Assembly (NCBI GenBank): GCA_033032175.1
Contig: CM065322.1
Span: forward strand, 2,666,001 to 2,730,000
From: Saturnia japonica
Lineage: Eukaryota > Arthropoda > Insecta > Lepidoptera > Saturniidae
Length of the DNA stretch: 64,000 nucleotides
Direction: 5' to 3'
This document shows, one piece after another, positions 31,964 through 44,465 of this stretch. The translations under genes were made by a program, and so were the position numbers. Under the pieces are notes generated by a model, which saw nothing but the letters and a program-made list of their open reading frames with translations, made no database searches and had not been told where the DNA came from. Each line of letters starts with the position of its first letter. Position 1 is the first letter of the stretch.

Positions 31964-32360
31964 TGTACCCGCGGCTTCGCTCTCGTGGACTACAGAATGC
32001 CGTCGATTGGACACACGCTACCTCCACTACGGTTATATGGTTATTATGAGTGATCCTTAAAATATAGACATATGCAGTCCTTGACTTTTTTGTATCTATA
32101 GTTATCTATATATTATATATATACTATATCTCTTATGGTTTACTCAGTGTACGTCATATAAGCGCATGAATTGATTCACCACAACCAGTTTTTTTTACTA
32201 GCGCAGAACCCGAATTATATTTCTAAAATGAAAGTAGTCTAATTTAGTCCTCATAACATCAGCTATCATACCAGTGAAAGTTCTATCAACATAGGTCTAA
32301 CCGTTTCGGAGATTACACGGAACAAACAGACAGAAAAAAATTGTTTTTTGTTATAGGTAT
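31964..32360 (+). repeat. CTAGCTGTA-type element, near full length
   Basis: Opens ACTAGCTGTACCCGCGGCTT, then CGCTCTCG, and continues to AACCGTTTCGGAGATTACAC, GGAACAAACAGACAG and a T/A-rich end with GTATATAC. Both the head and the A/C-rich tail of the family are present. Confidence 0.65.
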
Positions 32361-35097
32361 CGTATATACTTTCAAATGCATTTAGTAACAAGCGTTTATT
32401 TTGACATTACAAATAGACACCTTATTAATTTTATTCATTGTATATAGATAGATAGGACATGTGCTGACACGAAGAAGAAAATAATGAAACTAAATTATTT
32501 CCAAGAACCACATAGAATATTATTGTGTGAGTGTAGTACAAGAGAAATAAGATACACTTTACGATATATTTTTTTTATCGATAGCTTAAGTAGGAGTACA
32601 AAATGCAACACTATCCGTTTAGAGGAGCATTAAAACGGACTGTAGATTTGATCTGCGCACGCGCCAGACTTGAAATACGAGTTCTACTGTAATATAATCA
32701 TATTTATTGCTGTCGTATGCTAGTAACGAGTAGAAACAGGCAGTAAGCTATAATAATGTACTTATAAAATTACCACCATTCGCTTTTTCTAAGAATATAA
32801 GTGTAATATGTGATTTGATGTATAAGGATGTTATGGAGTATAATTTTTTTTTGTTTATGGGTTATTCTACGAGTACATGTCGCGAAATGGAATGACACGG
32901 AAGCGTCAATTTCGTTGCGTCGCACGAGAAGGCGTGCGAATTCGCGAGAATACTTGCGACTGCGCATTGTGACTGTAGATGGTGTTTAGTTTAGATTTTC
33001 GCGCCACTTCACGCGGAAGATGCGCGACTTATTTTCTGGCTAGTATCTAGGTTGTACGTTAAACAATTGAAATAAAACTTATGTACAATTTCGTTACAAA
33101 AAAGTTTTCATTCCGTTTTGCGGCAACATAGATTGAGCCTAACAGTTTTATTGCTTGACGAAATGTTTTAATAGTTTTTTGTTTGCGAAAGTATGAAAGA
33201 TTTTACTATGACAGCAATGCAAGCCATACCTATTTCTGCAGTAAAAAAAAAGAGCTTGCTTTGCTGTCATTCTATTTCATAGCTGTTTTTTATGCCAAAG
33301 GACTTTTTTTAGAATATAGTTTACAATAAAATATACTTTATCGCACACGAAACAAAAAGTCATACATTGTATAACTATTTAAATTATTTGTGTACAGTTA
33401 GGCGGCATTATCGCTTAGAGCGATTTCTTCCAGGCAACCTTAAAAATAAATAAATATATTATAAATGGAAATAAATTTTGTACCTATGTTATAAAAAATA
33501 TTTTTGACTATTTGTTTTCCTTCAAAGGGTTTTGTAGAAGAAATTAAAACAAATAAACGTTTTATTTCCAAGGATGTAATGGATAATTCAATTACCCAAT
33601 AAAGGCAGTAATGATTCAATATGAAGTCGAAATCGTTTTTATCCTCTTCAAGACCTAGCCTACTTTGCAAGTTAATTTAAAGTAGTGAAATAACTTATTA
33701 CAGTAGTATAATTGCTATATCTATGTTCACCACTGTTTTTCAATTATACTGTGCTTGCCGCGAGTCACAGCTAATATAAAAAAAATTCAAGCTAGTAAAT
33801 TTTTTTCTGATTAATAAATAAATACACGGTTTTCATAACAGTGTAATAGCCGGTCACCGACTTTACTCTAGGCGTATAGTTATAGATTTATGAATGTAGT
33901 TTGTTATTGTAACATGGACGCAAGGCACTAAACGAGCTTGTCTTATAGTATTATAGTGACTTGTAACCTACTTCATTATAATAAGTACCTAACTATGAAG
34001 ACTTTTATTCGTTCCATTTGGCTTCAAATTGAAATGCGCCATCTATTGTACAACGCTTGAACTAAATCGGAAACCTTCGACGGTGCACACATAACAACTC
34101 ACCAAAGTTAGAAAGCAATTTGGATGTATGGTTTAACAGCAATTAGTGGAAAACTACCAAAAAAAACACTCTTTCTTATATATGTAGACATGTAGAATTT
34201 TTCAAGTGGACGTGGATAGCTAAATCCTAAATTACGGCGAATAGCGAAAGGTACTCAAAGGAGACTCAGACCCGATTTTTATAAAAACTATAACTGCTTA
34301 TTCAATATTCGTAACCAGGAATCGAACCCGTTGATTTTGAAAAAAAAAAAACACACTGTATTATTAAACCTTTTGATAGTGTCGCTAATAAGGATTAAAT
34401 TCTGCTATGTAATTATATACGTCAAACTTAAGGAAAATTTTATATTGGAACTTAATGTCTTTGATTCATATATTACTCGGACCATATTCGAAATTTTATT
34501 CTATTTAACACACACCTGCAGCGCATGACGGATTTCTTATTTTCTTTTTAAAATTACATTGTAATATAGAGTCAAAGTAAAAAATAAACTACAATAAAGT
34601 TAAGCATTGTTAAATCGAGCAATCAGCGTGTTTAGTATATGAAGCCACTTATATTTACACTTTTAATGTGACATACGGTCTTTTAAAGCCTGTTGTTGAA
34701 TTGCTGGCAAGCAAATTTGCGATTTAGTAAAGATTTTTTACAAAGTTTCTTGGCAATAAGTGATGAATACACGATGGTTATTTGAATGATCTTTCAATGT
34801 TAATGGAAGACTATAAGTATGGGATTGTCATTATGTTCGGGTAACTGTATTAGTTAGTCTATGATATAGAGGGTGTGATTTAGTAGCACTGGTTATCAAT
34901 ATTTTCTCGAAGCCTGACCCAGTGATTTTTCAACCGTTATATTATAATATTGTTTTGAAAGGCAAAAGTGAACAATTTTGTTTAAATCCGCGCGGAATTA
35001 GCGGGAATATTTTATCCATATATACTAGCGTAAAAGATCTAAATTAAAAATACCATTGGTTTATTACACAACTATTAAACCTACCGCGATTTTGTAA
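32361..35097. other. No gene recognised; CpG-rich patch at 32870-33030
   Basis: Mostly AT-rich. The patch at 32870-33030 carries GTCGCGAAATGG, GTTGCGTCGCACGAG, GAATTCGCGAGAATAC and CACGCGGAAGATGCGCGAC, unusual for this window, and may be a regulatory element or an unrecognised repeat. The minus-strand frame 32770-32967 across it is arginine-rich because of the CG content and has no known domain. Confidence 0.4.
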
Positions 35098-35520
35098 AAA
35101 AGAGATGGGCAAAAAACAATACGAATCTCAACACGTATATCGTAACGTTTTGTATCGATAAATACGATATTTTCTAATAAAAATAAGATAATATAAATGG
35201 GCCATTTTTTCAAAATAAAGCATTTCTGTGCTCGCGCGTCCGTTATAACCCTATAATTTAGTATCGTGTACAGGTATGGTTAGTAATGTTATGTATTAAG
35301 ACATAAATATTCAGTTTGATAAGTTTATTTAAACCCTCTAAATATCAGTACATATTCCATATTTAGTGATTTTGTTAGCCACAAAAATAATACGTACGAC
35401 AAGGAATACGATATTTATCGCTCTATATCGTATGGCAGTGTATCGATACAAAATATTTATATTTCGCATATTGTTTTATCAATATACGATAATAGCAGTA
35501 CGTATTTCACATCTTTATAG
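35098..35520. mobile_element. Possible hAT-like MITE
   Basis: The left side reads AAAGAGATGGGCAAAAAAC, then ACGTATATCGTAACG and TTTTGTATCGATA. The reverse complement of the right side reads AAAGATGTGAAATACGTA, then ATTATCGTATATTG and ATTTTGTATCGATA. The ends and inner blocks are mirror-related, and AGATGGGCAA is a hAT-like tip. I could not find an 8-base target duplication. Confidence 0.35.
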
Positions 35521-37547
35521 CGTTAACTACAGTAAAATGGTTTAAGTAGTTTTAGAGATGACCTTCTACATCCAAACTCACTTACTTTACTTATCTATAA
35601 TATTATTGTAGATAGAGACGAGTATAAAAAATAATGCTTTTAACATAAATCACGATTTCAATATAGGTATTATAGAGCTTAAAAATGTATCACTTTTGTC
35701 ACTGTCAATGTCGAAGTTAGAACATAATATTTATATTCCTGTTGATCATTTGTAACGCCGGTATGTCAGATTGTAGGCATCCATTAAATATATCTAAAAA
35801 ATAATTTCTTATTTTACAATCAACACGCGCCCCGGTCATCATGAGCTTTCTGTCACGATGACGATGCGCAGGCGCATTGAGTGTGGTACATTCGATCTAC
35901 TAATGTCAATGTCACTTTGTTTTACTGTTTATTGTATAATATTATTTTTATCATAATATAACACTTCTAATACTACGGTTGCATAAACGTTTATTTTCAC
36001 GAATCACTAAATTTTTTACTAAATAAAAAATATCGCGCCTATACGATGGTCACATTCGTAGCTAACGAATTCTCGTGCAATAATCCAAGATGGCCACAAT
36101 ATAATTTCCAGACTCAAAAACTTAAATTACTTTTTAAACGCCACCATGCATCGACCACTATATTTTTTAAGATGTACATTCTGTGGACCCCATATTATGG
36201 ACTCGGCTTCAAAACCGTGTAAAACTCTTACATAATTTCATCGGCTCACTCCATTGTTTGCGTTTAATCAGCCCAAGAACAACATTGAAAATGAACAACA
36301 CTTCAACCATGCAGCACGATATATCTCAACCCTACAGAGGATCGCAGTCAAATAACCTTGTGTTGTATTTCTGTCGTAAGTAGTAGGGGGTTCAAGGCCG
36401 TTACTATCAGACGGGCCGCCTTAGTTGAATAAAAAAACTTAAATGTAACACAACCTGAGCTCTAACATGGAACGCAGTCAGTACTTTTTTGACTTATATA
36501 CGATTATTACTGATTACAATGATAGCATCATTGTGCGAAGATACAGCCCAATGATATTATAAGGAATACATAAGGTGTAGATAGGTTATATGTAATCCAA
36601 ACGTGACATCTAGACCCTTTTACTTAATAATATCATCGGTACGGCCCCATCAAAATCAATATACAGTATTCTTTTCTTCACAGTTACCAAAACAGCTTCT
36701 GCAGGGTAATTAAAAAAAATAGCAACGGAATCGATTATAGTGATTCTGTAATAAAATAATTCAAAGACCCAGATAATTTTAAAAGATTAACAGACGTACA
36801 AAACCGCGGTCAATAGTTAGCATTCGAGACTTGTTCAGTGCAAGTCCACACGTGCTGTAGATTTTATGGTTCTAATAAATTACTGTTCTTAAGTAACAAG
36901 GCGATTAATATTTACAACTACATTTAGTCATAACGAATATCACAGTAATGTCTTACGTCGATCGTTTGAAAATAAATATAGTTTTATTGTGAAATATGAT
37001 ATTTAGGGCTGAATAACTTTCGTCTATTAACTCTAGATTATCTACTATTAAATCTACAAGCGTCCATAAAGTACGATATTCGTTCACTATCAGGCAGGTT
37101 TAGAATCTTTGCCACCTTAGTTGTATTAAATAAACTGAAATATCTCTACTGAACTAGATTAAATTCGCAGAATTTCGTGCAGGGCAACATCCGAAGACAA
37201 GGTTCGACTATTTTGGCAACTTTCCACTTGTTGCCATTTCGGGTGAGTGTCTTCTGCTGTCGGCACAAAATCCGATGAAACTGTAAAGTCTCTTAATGCT
37301 CTAAAGTTTCTAACAGCGATAGTCAGTTCGAAAAAAATAAATTACAAAAGTGGATGCGGGTACTTATAGGTACACGATGGGATGCGACGCATACAATCAA
37401 GTGTGACAACTATCTTCACCATAATAAAAAAAAATTCTTGATGTAGAGTTTTATAAAAATGTGTAAAAACTCTCTGTCGACGAATTTTTCATTACGCACC
37501 GAAGTAAGTAGATATAATTAAAAAAAAAACAAGACAATTTTAACGAA
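35521..37547. other. No gene recognised
   Basis: AT-rich spacer of about 2 kb. A CpG-richer patch around 35820-35880 contains ATGCGCAGGCGCAT (35863-35876), a near-palindrome like an NRF-1/ewg site. The plus-strand frame 36183-36383 is followed by GTAAGT-like bases but has no domain and no acceptor partner that I can see. Confidence 0.45.
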
Positions 37548-38130
37548 AAAGGAAAACCAACTAATGATTTTGAGGAATTTCCTAGTATATCTTCGAATGC
37601 GAAAGTACAATGCTAGTGGGTTCTGTAAGGAACCTTTTTTCTTTTTTGCGCTAGTTAGTGTAGAAAAACCTTTCCGATCACTAAATACACATACGCATGT
37701 TTTTCTCCTTGCTCCCAGGAGGAGGGGAACATGCATATGAGTATATGCTAGTTAGCTCGAATTTGTAGGAGTAGGGAAATTAGCCAGATCGCGACCTATT
37801 CGCATGCGCGACGACCTCCCGAGCCGAGGTCCGGCCACTCTGGCACCTTCGTGTGAGTCGTCCAAAACTTTCGCGGCTGAGTGCCCTCTGTGCTCGCCCC
37901 AAGTTCGGTGTATCTGTAAAAGCCGTAGCGGCTCAGGGCCCCTAAGACTAACAGTATAGTCAATTCTAAAAACAAATACAATGCTATTAAAATTAAATTG
38001 GGACTATCCTAGAGGTGTTCTCTTTCTAACAAAAAAGAATCACCTAAATCGGTTCATAAACAAAGAAATTATTTCTGAACATCCGTAAAAAATATACATC
38101 TGAATTGAGGACCCCCACTTTTTTGAAGTC
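37548..38130 (-). mobile_element. MITE-like element (family G), split by a Jockey fragment
   Basis: The left part runs to 37615 and the right part from 37977. Joined, they align with the uninterrupted copy at 7391-7590 (CTAGTATATCTTCGAATG... then TTAAAATTAAATTGGG, and GAATCACCTAAATCGGTTC). The right end ACTTTTTTGAAGTCGATC is the family start read backwards. Confidence 0.75.
37616..37976 (+). mobile_element. Jockey LINE 3' end with target-site duplication
   Basis: The insert begins GTGGGTTCTGTAAGGAACC and reads through the Jockey 3' untranslated region to GGGCCCCTAAGACTAACAGT and an A-rich tail. The bases TACAATGCT occur at 37606-37614 and again at 37977-37985 directly after the tail, a 9-base (possibly 10-base) target-site duplication in the interrupted MITE. 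Confidence 0.9.
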
Positions 38131-38924
38131 GATCAAAAATGTGTAAAAATTCACACTTAATGTTTTTTCACTAGGCGCCGAAAGAAATGTAACTTTAAAA
38201 ACAAAAAACGATCTGCACTCAGAAATCCATTTCCTCTAATCGAATCTATAAACAGATTCCACGAGCATTATTCATAATCACGCCATTAAAACAACTAAAT
38301 GTAGGAGATGCGAAACGGCAAAGTGCGCCGATAACCTTCAAGTAGACATTTGTCATCCGCTAAAAGGTGCAAAGAGGAGAAGCCAAGATAGACGTCGTTC
38401 TCGTATCGGTTTTGAATAGCGCACGTGCTTCAAATAACGTGGAGTCGTGACGTTCAGTAATATCTAGCCCATTACGGATGCGTAATAATTGAACCGATAA
38501 TGTTAAAGAGCAAAATAATGACAGTCGTCTGCGAGAGATTAATGACTTTTCCATAGACGTCGCCACTCAAATTTATTTGTTGGTATAATGTTTATAAAAA
38601 AGAACATTATGAAATGTATTGATATAGAATGGGGATACTTATACATCTGTACGTTCAAATGAGACTTCACACCAACTTACACGGATGGTAGATTTTGGCC
38701 CATTAAACCTGGTATAGATGTCGCTAAAAGTTGGTAACAATCGCCAACAAAAGTTGGTGGCACTCTACAACAAATAGCCAATACCAGAGGCTTATTATCG
38801 TTGTTTGCTCCATAGAGGCTCTTTTTTTTTTTAGCTCGTCGATGCACAGTATTAGCAAACACCAAGGGCCTTATTCTGTCTTGTGCCCCGTACGAGGACC
38901 TTTTTTAGAAAGATGCTCAACTTA
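38131..38924. other. No gene recognised
   Basis: Spacer. The stretch 38300-38560 is richer in CG (ACGTCGTTCTCGTATCGG, TAGCGCACGTGC, GTCGTGACG) and could be regulatory. Frames there have no domain. Confidence 0.4.
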
Positions 38925-39030
38925 GAAGCAGGCATTATGAAATGCCTAACCCCCATGCTGTGGTTTCTTCGCAATATTTTTCTTCACAGAAATCTCAGGT
39001 TTATTGAGGATTTCGAATTCACATTTCAAG
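38925..39030 (-). mobile_element. SINE family C fragment
   Basis: GGCATTATGAAATGCCTAAC, CCCCATGCTGTGGTTTCTTC, TTTTTCTTCACAGAAATCTC and GGATTTCGAATTCACATTTC match the middle of the family reversed. Confidence 0.55.
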
Positions 39031-40502
39031 AACAATACAATCTAGTGTACAAAGCACTAAAACGTATTATAAATATTCTCATGCGTTATTTAATTTATAT
39101 TTTTTCGGGAATTTATGACACTAGTCTTGCAAAGCCCTGCTTCATAATCCTCATGCAGTTTTAACTCGTCCACTGCTGGGTACTGGCATTCCTAGTTTTG
39201 TTCTACCACCCTCGGCGCTGTGGCGTGTCAATCTTAACCAAAAAAAAATGCTAGGTTTTGATGACATCGGCGTCTCAATATTAGCTATAACATCTGCATA
39301 TATTAATATAATCTGAAATAATAATATAATCTATACTATATATATATTACTATATTCTCGGTAAGTTCCATTCAGATTCGAAAAATTATTTTTGTATAAT
39401 GATAGCCAGATTCACGAGAAATAGTATATATAGGTTACCTAATATTAGGCTTATAACTCTCAGCTAGCCTTAAATATCAATTTTTGTTATGTAAGTCGAA
39501 AGTGGAAGTATTCCCGAACTGCTTTATCCGCGTAAGCTGGAATAATGGTCAATGTTACGTAAATATAATGTTGTATAAAAATATTTGTCCTTAGTATAAC
39601 TAAATAAATGTCCCCCATAGCATATATCTCTTATACATATGCCACATTAAGGTATTTTGTGACAGCAATGCGTTGAATATTAAAAAGTGATTTATGTGCA
39701 TTACTTTTAGGCATAGCATATTTATCCTTCTGAACAAAAGTTACTTCATTATAAAGACACTTTTATGGAGTTAAACTTTACCCTTTATAGCGTGTTATTT
39801 GGACATGTTTTAGTTTAGGTGATAATGGAAAATTAAAATTATTTGAACTTACGGGAAGTGAAAACAATAATTTTATTATGTTAGGCATAGGCGTTACGTT
39901 GGCGGCGCGGTGCAGTGATTGTCGGATAAAATTAACACGGGTGAAGTACAGCTATTTAATAACAATATCATAGCTTAAACAATTAGTAAAGTTTCCTGTT
40001 TATAAAAATGAGTCATCTCCAATAATGCCCTTTCTCGTTCTATATAATGTACTAATACAATTTCTAATAAAAACTCAGTCTGTCCAGACGTTACAGTAGA
40101 TGAATTCGATATACTTTTGCTAAATGAAGCGTAACGCCCATAAGCCTTTGTGTACGCTTTCTTGCCAGTCTTTCTTATCTTGTTGGATAAAAAATTTCTA
40201 TTTGCTGTTTTCAATCCATCAAATCATTCAATTCTCGACTTTATTCCCCTGAGCTCAGGTGTATAACTTAAATTTTGCATGCAGTTATTTTAAAATTGTA
40301 AAATAGATGATACATCAGATATTGTCCATTGGTGTTCACAGAGAGTATGCTTGCAAATGATTTATGATACCTTTGAAATGGCTTTTAGTTTTATTGTCAA
40401 AATTATCTCTATTTTTTTTCAAAATTACAAACATGCTTTTTTAAAATGTTTCATTGTACATTAGCCTTGCTATTTCGATTTTTTTAAATAAAATTTATGA
40501 AT
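39031..40502. other. No gene recognised; one short repeat scrap at 39895-39960
   Basis: AT-rich. At 39895-39960, TTGGCGGCGCGGTGCAGTG and AAAATTAACACGGGTGAAG are a scrap of the CTAGCTGTG-type element, reversed. Nothing else was recognised. Confidence 0.45.
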
Positions 40503-40740
40503 ATTAATATGATATTATGAAGCAATAATGTTTCAGTTGGTGGCGTGTATGTAAACTGCGTTGATGACTTGTGTTTGAATCCCTGCAATGGGCCTGAGCT
40601 TTCGATGATGGAAAACATCATAGGATTTTTTTCTGATGGCTAGCTACCACCCGCAAGTTGAAAATCTGTCGCCAAGCACCAATTGGTGTGTCTTCCACTA
40701 GGCTTAGCGTACTATCATCTTGAGCCACATCATCGATATA
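40503..40740 (+). mobile_element. tRNA-like SINE (family C)
   Basis: ATTATGAAGCAATAATG, TTTGAATCCCTGCAATGGG, CTGAGCTTTCGATGATGG, GGCTAGCTACCACCCGCAAG, CGCCAAGCACCAATTGGTG and CCACTAGGCTTAGCGTAC, with the central part shortened. Confidence 0.75.
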
Positions 40741-40769
40741 CTTATATGATAGGTACAATATTACAAAGT

Positions 40770-40910
40770 TCAAGGGTTTGTTTGTTTGTTTGATCGTACT
40801 AATCTCATAGTCTACTTTAACAATGCACAATGCACCCGGCATTGGCGGCGGTGCGGTGAAGAATTATTCGAATTAATATAACACGAGTGAAGTCGTTGGA
40901 CATAGCTTGT
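40770..40910 (-). repeat. CTAGCTGTG-type element, reversed, internally deleted
   Basis: Starts AAGGGTTTGTTTGTTTGTTT and ends GTGCGGTGAAGAATTATTCG, ATATAACACGAGTGAAGTCG, TTGGACATAGCTT, joining the family's two ends. Confidence 0.6.
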
Positions 40911-41984
40911 ATATTTATATAATTACAAATATGTTATTTAATAAATTAATATCGTTTTTAGTTTGTATTTAATATTTAAACATTTAACATTTAAGAGTGA
41001 AGAACCCAAACTTTCTATATTGTAACATCTTATAAGAACTGTATCATATTACATCACTATATCGCCTCTAATCTGACATTCGGAAACTTTCTATGATCGA
41101 TCGCCTTAAAACTTTTTTGGTCTACTGTACAATTAAGAATTCCTTCGTACAGGAAAGGAATATTGATAAAACGAATTCTATCAACGGTAAATATAAATTT
41201 GTTTTTATTTTTTTTTTCTCGGGTGTATGTATCTGGCAGTTTTTTTTGTTTGAGGTTAAGGTGAAAGATTAGGGGTGGTGAAGTGTCACGGTTGATTTAA
41301 TATGACCGGTTCAGTAATACATTGTTTGTAAAGTTATTGGGACAATGATCTGTCTTATTTGAAAATCAATGGTGGGATGTGTCTTATTAGAATTTGCATC
41401 ATATTTGGATGTTCATAGAACAAGATACGATAAGATTTGTTTTTGTTTACGAAAATGTGTAAATTATTTGAACATTTTTAATAATATTTAAATATAAAGT
41501 GTTATGGTGTTTATTTGATGATTTAAGTGCTTTATTTTATTTATGTAACTTTAAAAATAAGTAAACTAATCTTACCATTGCTCGATATTATGTCTGGATA
41601 ACTCAATTGAAAAATATGTAAAAATAGTTACCTGAAATCAAAATAATTTCATATTATATTAAAGGCTTAATAATATACATATATGTTTTATTTTACATTT
41701 ATTATATATAGAACTAAAAGTCAGTAAAATTAATCAATATGTCTAATTTTTCGTCATATTGTACTTCCGTCACATTATGCGCTCGCAGCTTTCAATTTTA
41801 CCCTGTATAAACGCAACAAAAGACTCGTATAATAAAATAAAAAACATAATATATTTATTGTCTTTTTATTATATCATTATAATAATTGTTTTGTAGATAA
41901 AATTAGTATCTACTCGTAATATTATATTTAACGAAAACGTCACCAAAAGTGTCAATTTCTTAAGCATCTAATAAGTTTCATCTA
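40911..41984. other. No feature seen
   Basis: About 1.07 kb of AT-rich sequence. Nothing recognised. Confidence 0.5.
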
Positions 41985-42312
41985 CTTATTCGGACTGATT
42001 ATACCTAAGTAAAATTGGCACAATCAAAGTTTAGTATTCCCCTGTTTCCTCCTCCAAGTACCCAACACTTTTTTATCATCAACTTTGTTTTATGAAAGTC
42101 TAAACATGACGGTAAAAAAGGGCAATTTTCGTCATTTTAAAAGGCTCATAGTTTTTATAGTAATTCATTTATGAAATAAAAAATCAAACATAGGGACATG
42201 GCACTTTGTAGATATAAACTTTAAGGTATAAAAATATTTACTCTAGTACAATTATCCAGGGGGTAAACAGGGGAATACTTTTGTATGGGTAAATCACTGC
42301 CCGTATTTCCTC
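41985..42312. mobile_element. MITE-like element (family F), copy 2
   Basis: Arms GTATTCCCCTGTTTCCTC (42034-42051) and GGTAAACAGGGGAATAC (42262-42278) are inverted repeats. GACGGTAAAAAAGGGCAA, TTCGTCATTTTAAAAGG and AATTCATTTATGAAA are shared with 8565-8910. Confidence 0.7.
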
Positions 42313-42329
42313 CGCTAGAAACCGCCTAC

Positions 42330-42415
42330 AACATCTTATACCTTATCATACTTAAGTAGGGTCGGCAAAACCGGTTTTCTTCTTCCACTCTACTTATGAA
42401 ATATCCAATATGAAA
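42330..42415 (-). mobile_element. RTE-like LINE C-terminal scrap
   Basis: One minus-strand frame reads EWKKKTGFADPT then TAA, the last residues of a polyprotein of the same kind as at 61525-61690. No upstream coding remains. Confidence 0.65.
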
Positions 42416-42660
42416 CAGTCTGCGACATCATTTGTGTGAATTATAATCCTCCTTTCCAAAACAGAACCACACGCGCTGGACTTCGGAGTCACAGTTTTAA
42501 AATAACCTCCATCTCGACACGGACTAAACAGTACTCTGTGACTTATTTTTGTCGTACAGTGAAGCTTTGGAACCTTCTCCCGGCTAATGGGTTCCCTCCT
42601 TCTTACGATATCAGGTCTTTCAATCGTAAGGTGAAGAGATATTTATACAGGCCGGCTTGA
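42416..42660 (+). pseudogene. LINE ORF2 C-terminus (different lineage)
   Basis: An open frame of about 80 codons without a native start ends in TGA. After SISTRTKQYSVTYFCRTVKL it reads LWNLLPANGFPPSYDIRSFN, then RKVKRYLYRPA. The block TxKLWNxLPxxxFPxxYDxxxFxxxVxRYL is the familiar C-terminal signature of CR1/R1-group LINEs in insects. The polymerase core is missing, so it is only a 3' remnant. It follows directly on an RTE-like scrap on the other strand, so this spot has taken several insertions. Confidence 0.8.
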
Positions 42661-42990
42661 CAGCGGTGACTGCTTATGGATTTCGATTTCTCGGTGGTCG
42701 CCGTTGTGTTTAAATTGTACTGTGTTCCAATAGGGACAGTACCGTTAACGTGCCAAGCTGTTATAAAAAAGTCTTTCAGTGTCCTATTGGCAAAAGCGTC
42801 TTCCCAAGGGAAGGTGATTTCAGATACCGAGAAATCAGTCAGAGAAGTCAGACATTACAAGCATTCTGGTTTCCTCACGATGCGAATTTCGAAAAAATCG
42901 TTGGTACATGTCGAGGTTCGAACCTACGGACATCGAATTGATATTCCGCCGGTCTTAACCACTCAACCACTACGACATACTTACTTCTGG
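42661..42990. mobile_element. LINE 3' tail and SINE-like tRNA-derived segment
   Basis: Right of the stop codon is a tail of the LINE. From about 42776 the plus strand reads TCTGGTTTCCTCACGATGCG, then GAGGTTCGAACCTACGGAC and TCTTAACCACTCAACCACTA. Reversed, this gives a tRNA-Ser-like head (GTGGTTGAGTGGTTAAGAC as A box, GTAGGTTCGAACCTC as B box). So a minus-strand SINE, or a LINE tail sharing that sequence, lies here. It is not a full tRNA gene because the acceptor stem ends do not pair. Confidence 0.55.
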
Positions 42991-44394
42991 AGATTACCTC
43001 TAACTAACTTTACCTCTTTATAATTATGATAGTATGTAACTAACATTGTTATGTTTAAAACCGAATATTTCCAAATTTCTTAGGATGTGTGAAAAAGACG
43101 GGTATTTTTGGGTCCAGAATGTAATTAGATGAAATATGGCATATATTCGAATATATTTTTGTTTTTAAAATCATACAATATCATTAAAACTCATAATCAA
43201 CAAATTAAGTAAACTGATAACTTTAAGAGATATTACACATAACACTTTTTTCAATATTAATCCTACTTCAAAAATAGTTTAATTGAAGTTTATTAAATGA
43301 CTTCGCTTTTACGAAATATCCTAAATCTCTGTTTTTAGATTGCAAAAAATTCGCTTTTTTCAGTGACTATTTCATAACGCATTAGCTATTAACTTACACC
43401 GTTTTCTAATTTTTACCCAAGCCCATTTCTGTATGAAAGAGTATCTGTCACCTTTCAATACTAATACGTTGCTCTGAGAACAAATGAAAGACATATAAGC
43501 ATAGTATATTATTATCCCTTTTACTATAAATTAATATTCTCATTAGCGGTTAATTCTGTCAATTTCAACAGAGTTAGCCGTCATTAGGGTCCTTACGTTA
43601 CAGCGCCATCTATCAAGTACATGAGTAAATGATTACTGTTTTAACCACCAGAAACTTGCCATACAAATTAAAAAAAATATTGTAGTTTCTTTACATGTTT
43701 ACAAAATTTGTTATTGTCATCGTACTACGACTAAACATATTAATTATTAACCAATTTCAATAAACGTTTAAATACATGAATAGATATATTAAATTGTGAA
43801 ATAAAACGTAGTAAAAACAATAATATTATGATAATCCTAACCGCAGAGTTGTACCAGTTCTCGGAAACCATCCAACCATTCCTAGAGGTCAAGCAGGAAA
43901 ATATTACCATTGTATTTATTCTAGGAAATATTTTTTTGGTTAATTTACATTCTGGAGGAATGATTTCCAAGATCTGTATTAATTTGTTTAATTTTTTTTA
44001 ATTCCAGTTATTATTTACATCTTTTTTTTGTCTCAACCCGGCTCATGGTACTTGAATACTAAGTCGATATTTTCCTTACTCGGGACTTACTTTTGCATAA
44101 TACTCATCATTATCTATTAAGTATTATTAAGTACTTTAAAAGGGTTTACCAGTAATCAATAATAATCAGCTAAAAAGAGGCCAATCAAAAACTTTTACGA
44201 TTTCCAATCGTTAAGTTGAATAAAATCACAACAAAGATTTCGAGTACCTACAATCCGTGAATTTATTTATCCGGGCCACCAAATACGGGTTTTTTGATCA
44301 CCTTCAAAATTTGGAATCGACCTAATGAGTATAAAGGTATAATTTTACAATGCGGTCATGATCAACAAAAGCTTGTTTTTATGTACTTAATAAA
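42991..44394. other. No feature seen
   Basis: About 1.4 kb of AT-rich sequence. The minus-strand frame 43740-43970 has no domain. Confidence 0.5.
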
Positions 44395-44465
44395 ATGGTG
44401 GCAAACAAACATACGGCTCGCCTGATGGTAAACGGCTACCGTAGCATATGGACGCTTATAATATC
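44395..44465 (+). repeat. GCGTTGCCGACC-family repeat, left part (continues at 45137-45300)
   Basis: GGTGGCAAACAAACATACGG, GATGGTAAACGGCTACCG and TAGCATATGGACGCTTATAA. The sequence expected next resumes at 45137 (ATCACTAGCGCGTTGCCGAC, CCCCCTTCTCCAAGGAG, CAACCAGTCTGGCTGCC), so the element between them is an insertion. Confidence 0.7.

Noticed and set aside
36183..36383. Possible exon followed by GTAAGT
   Set aside because: The frame starts inside ordinary sequence, no acceptor with polypyrimidine tract was seen at its left, and the frame simply ends in a stop. One donor-like string is expected by chance.
42676..43023. 115-codon open frame on the plus strand
   Set aside because: It crosses a LINE tail and a SINE-like head. 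The residues change character midway and match no protein, so it is chance.
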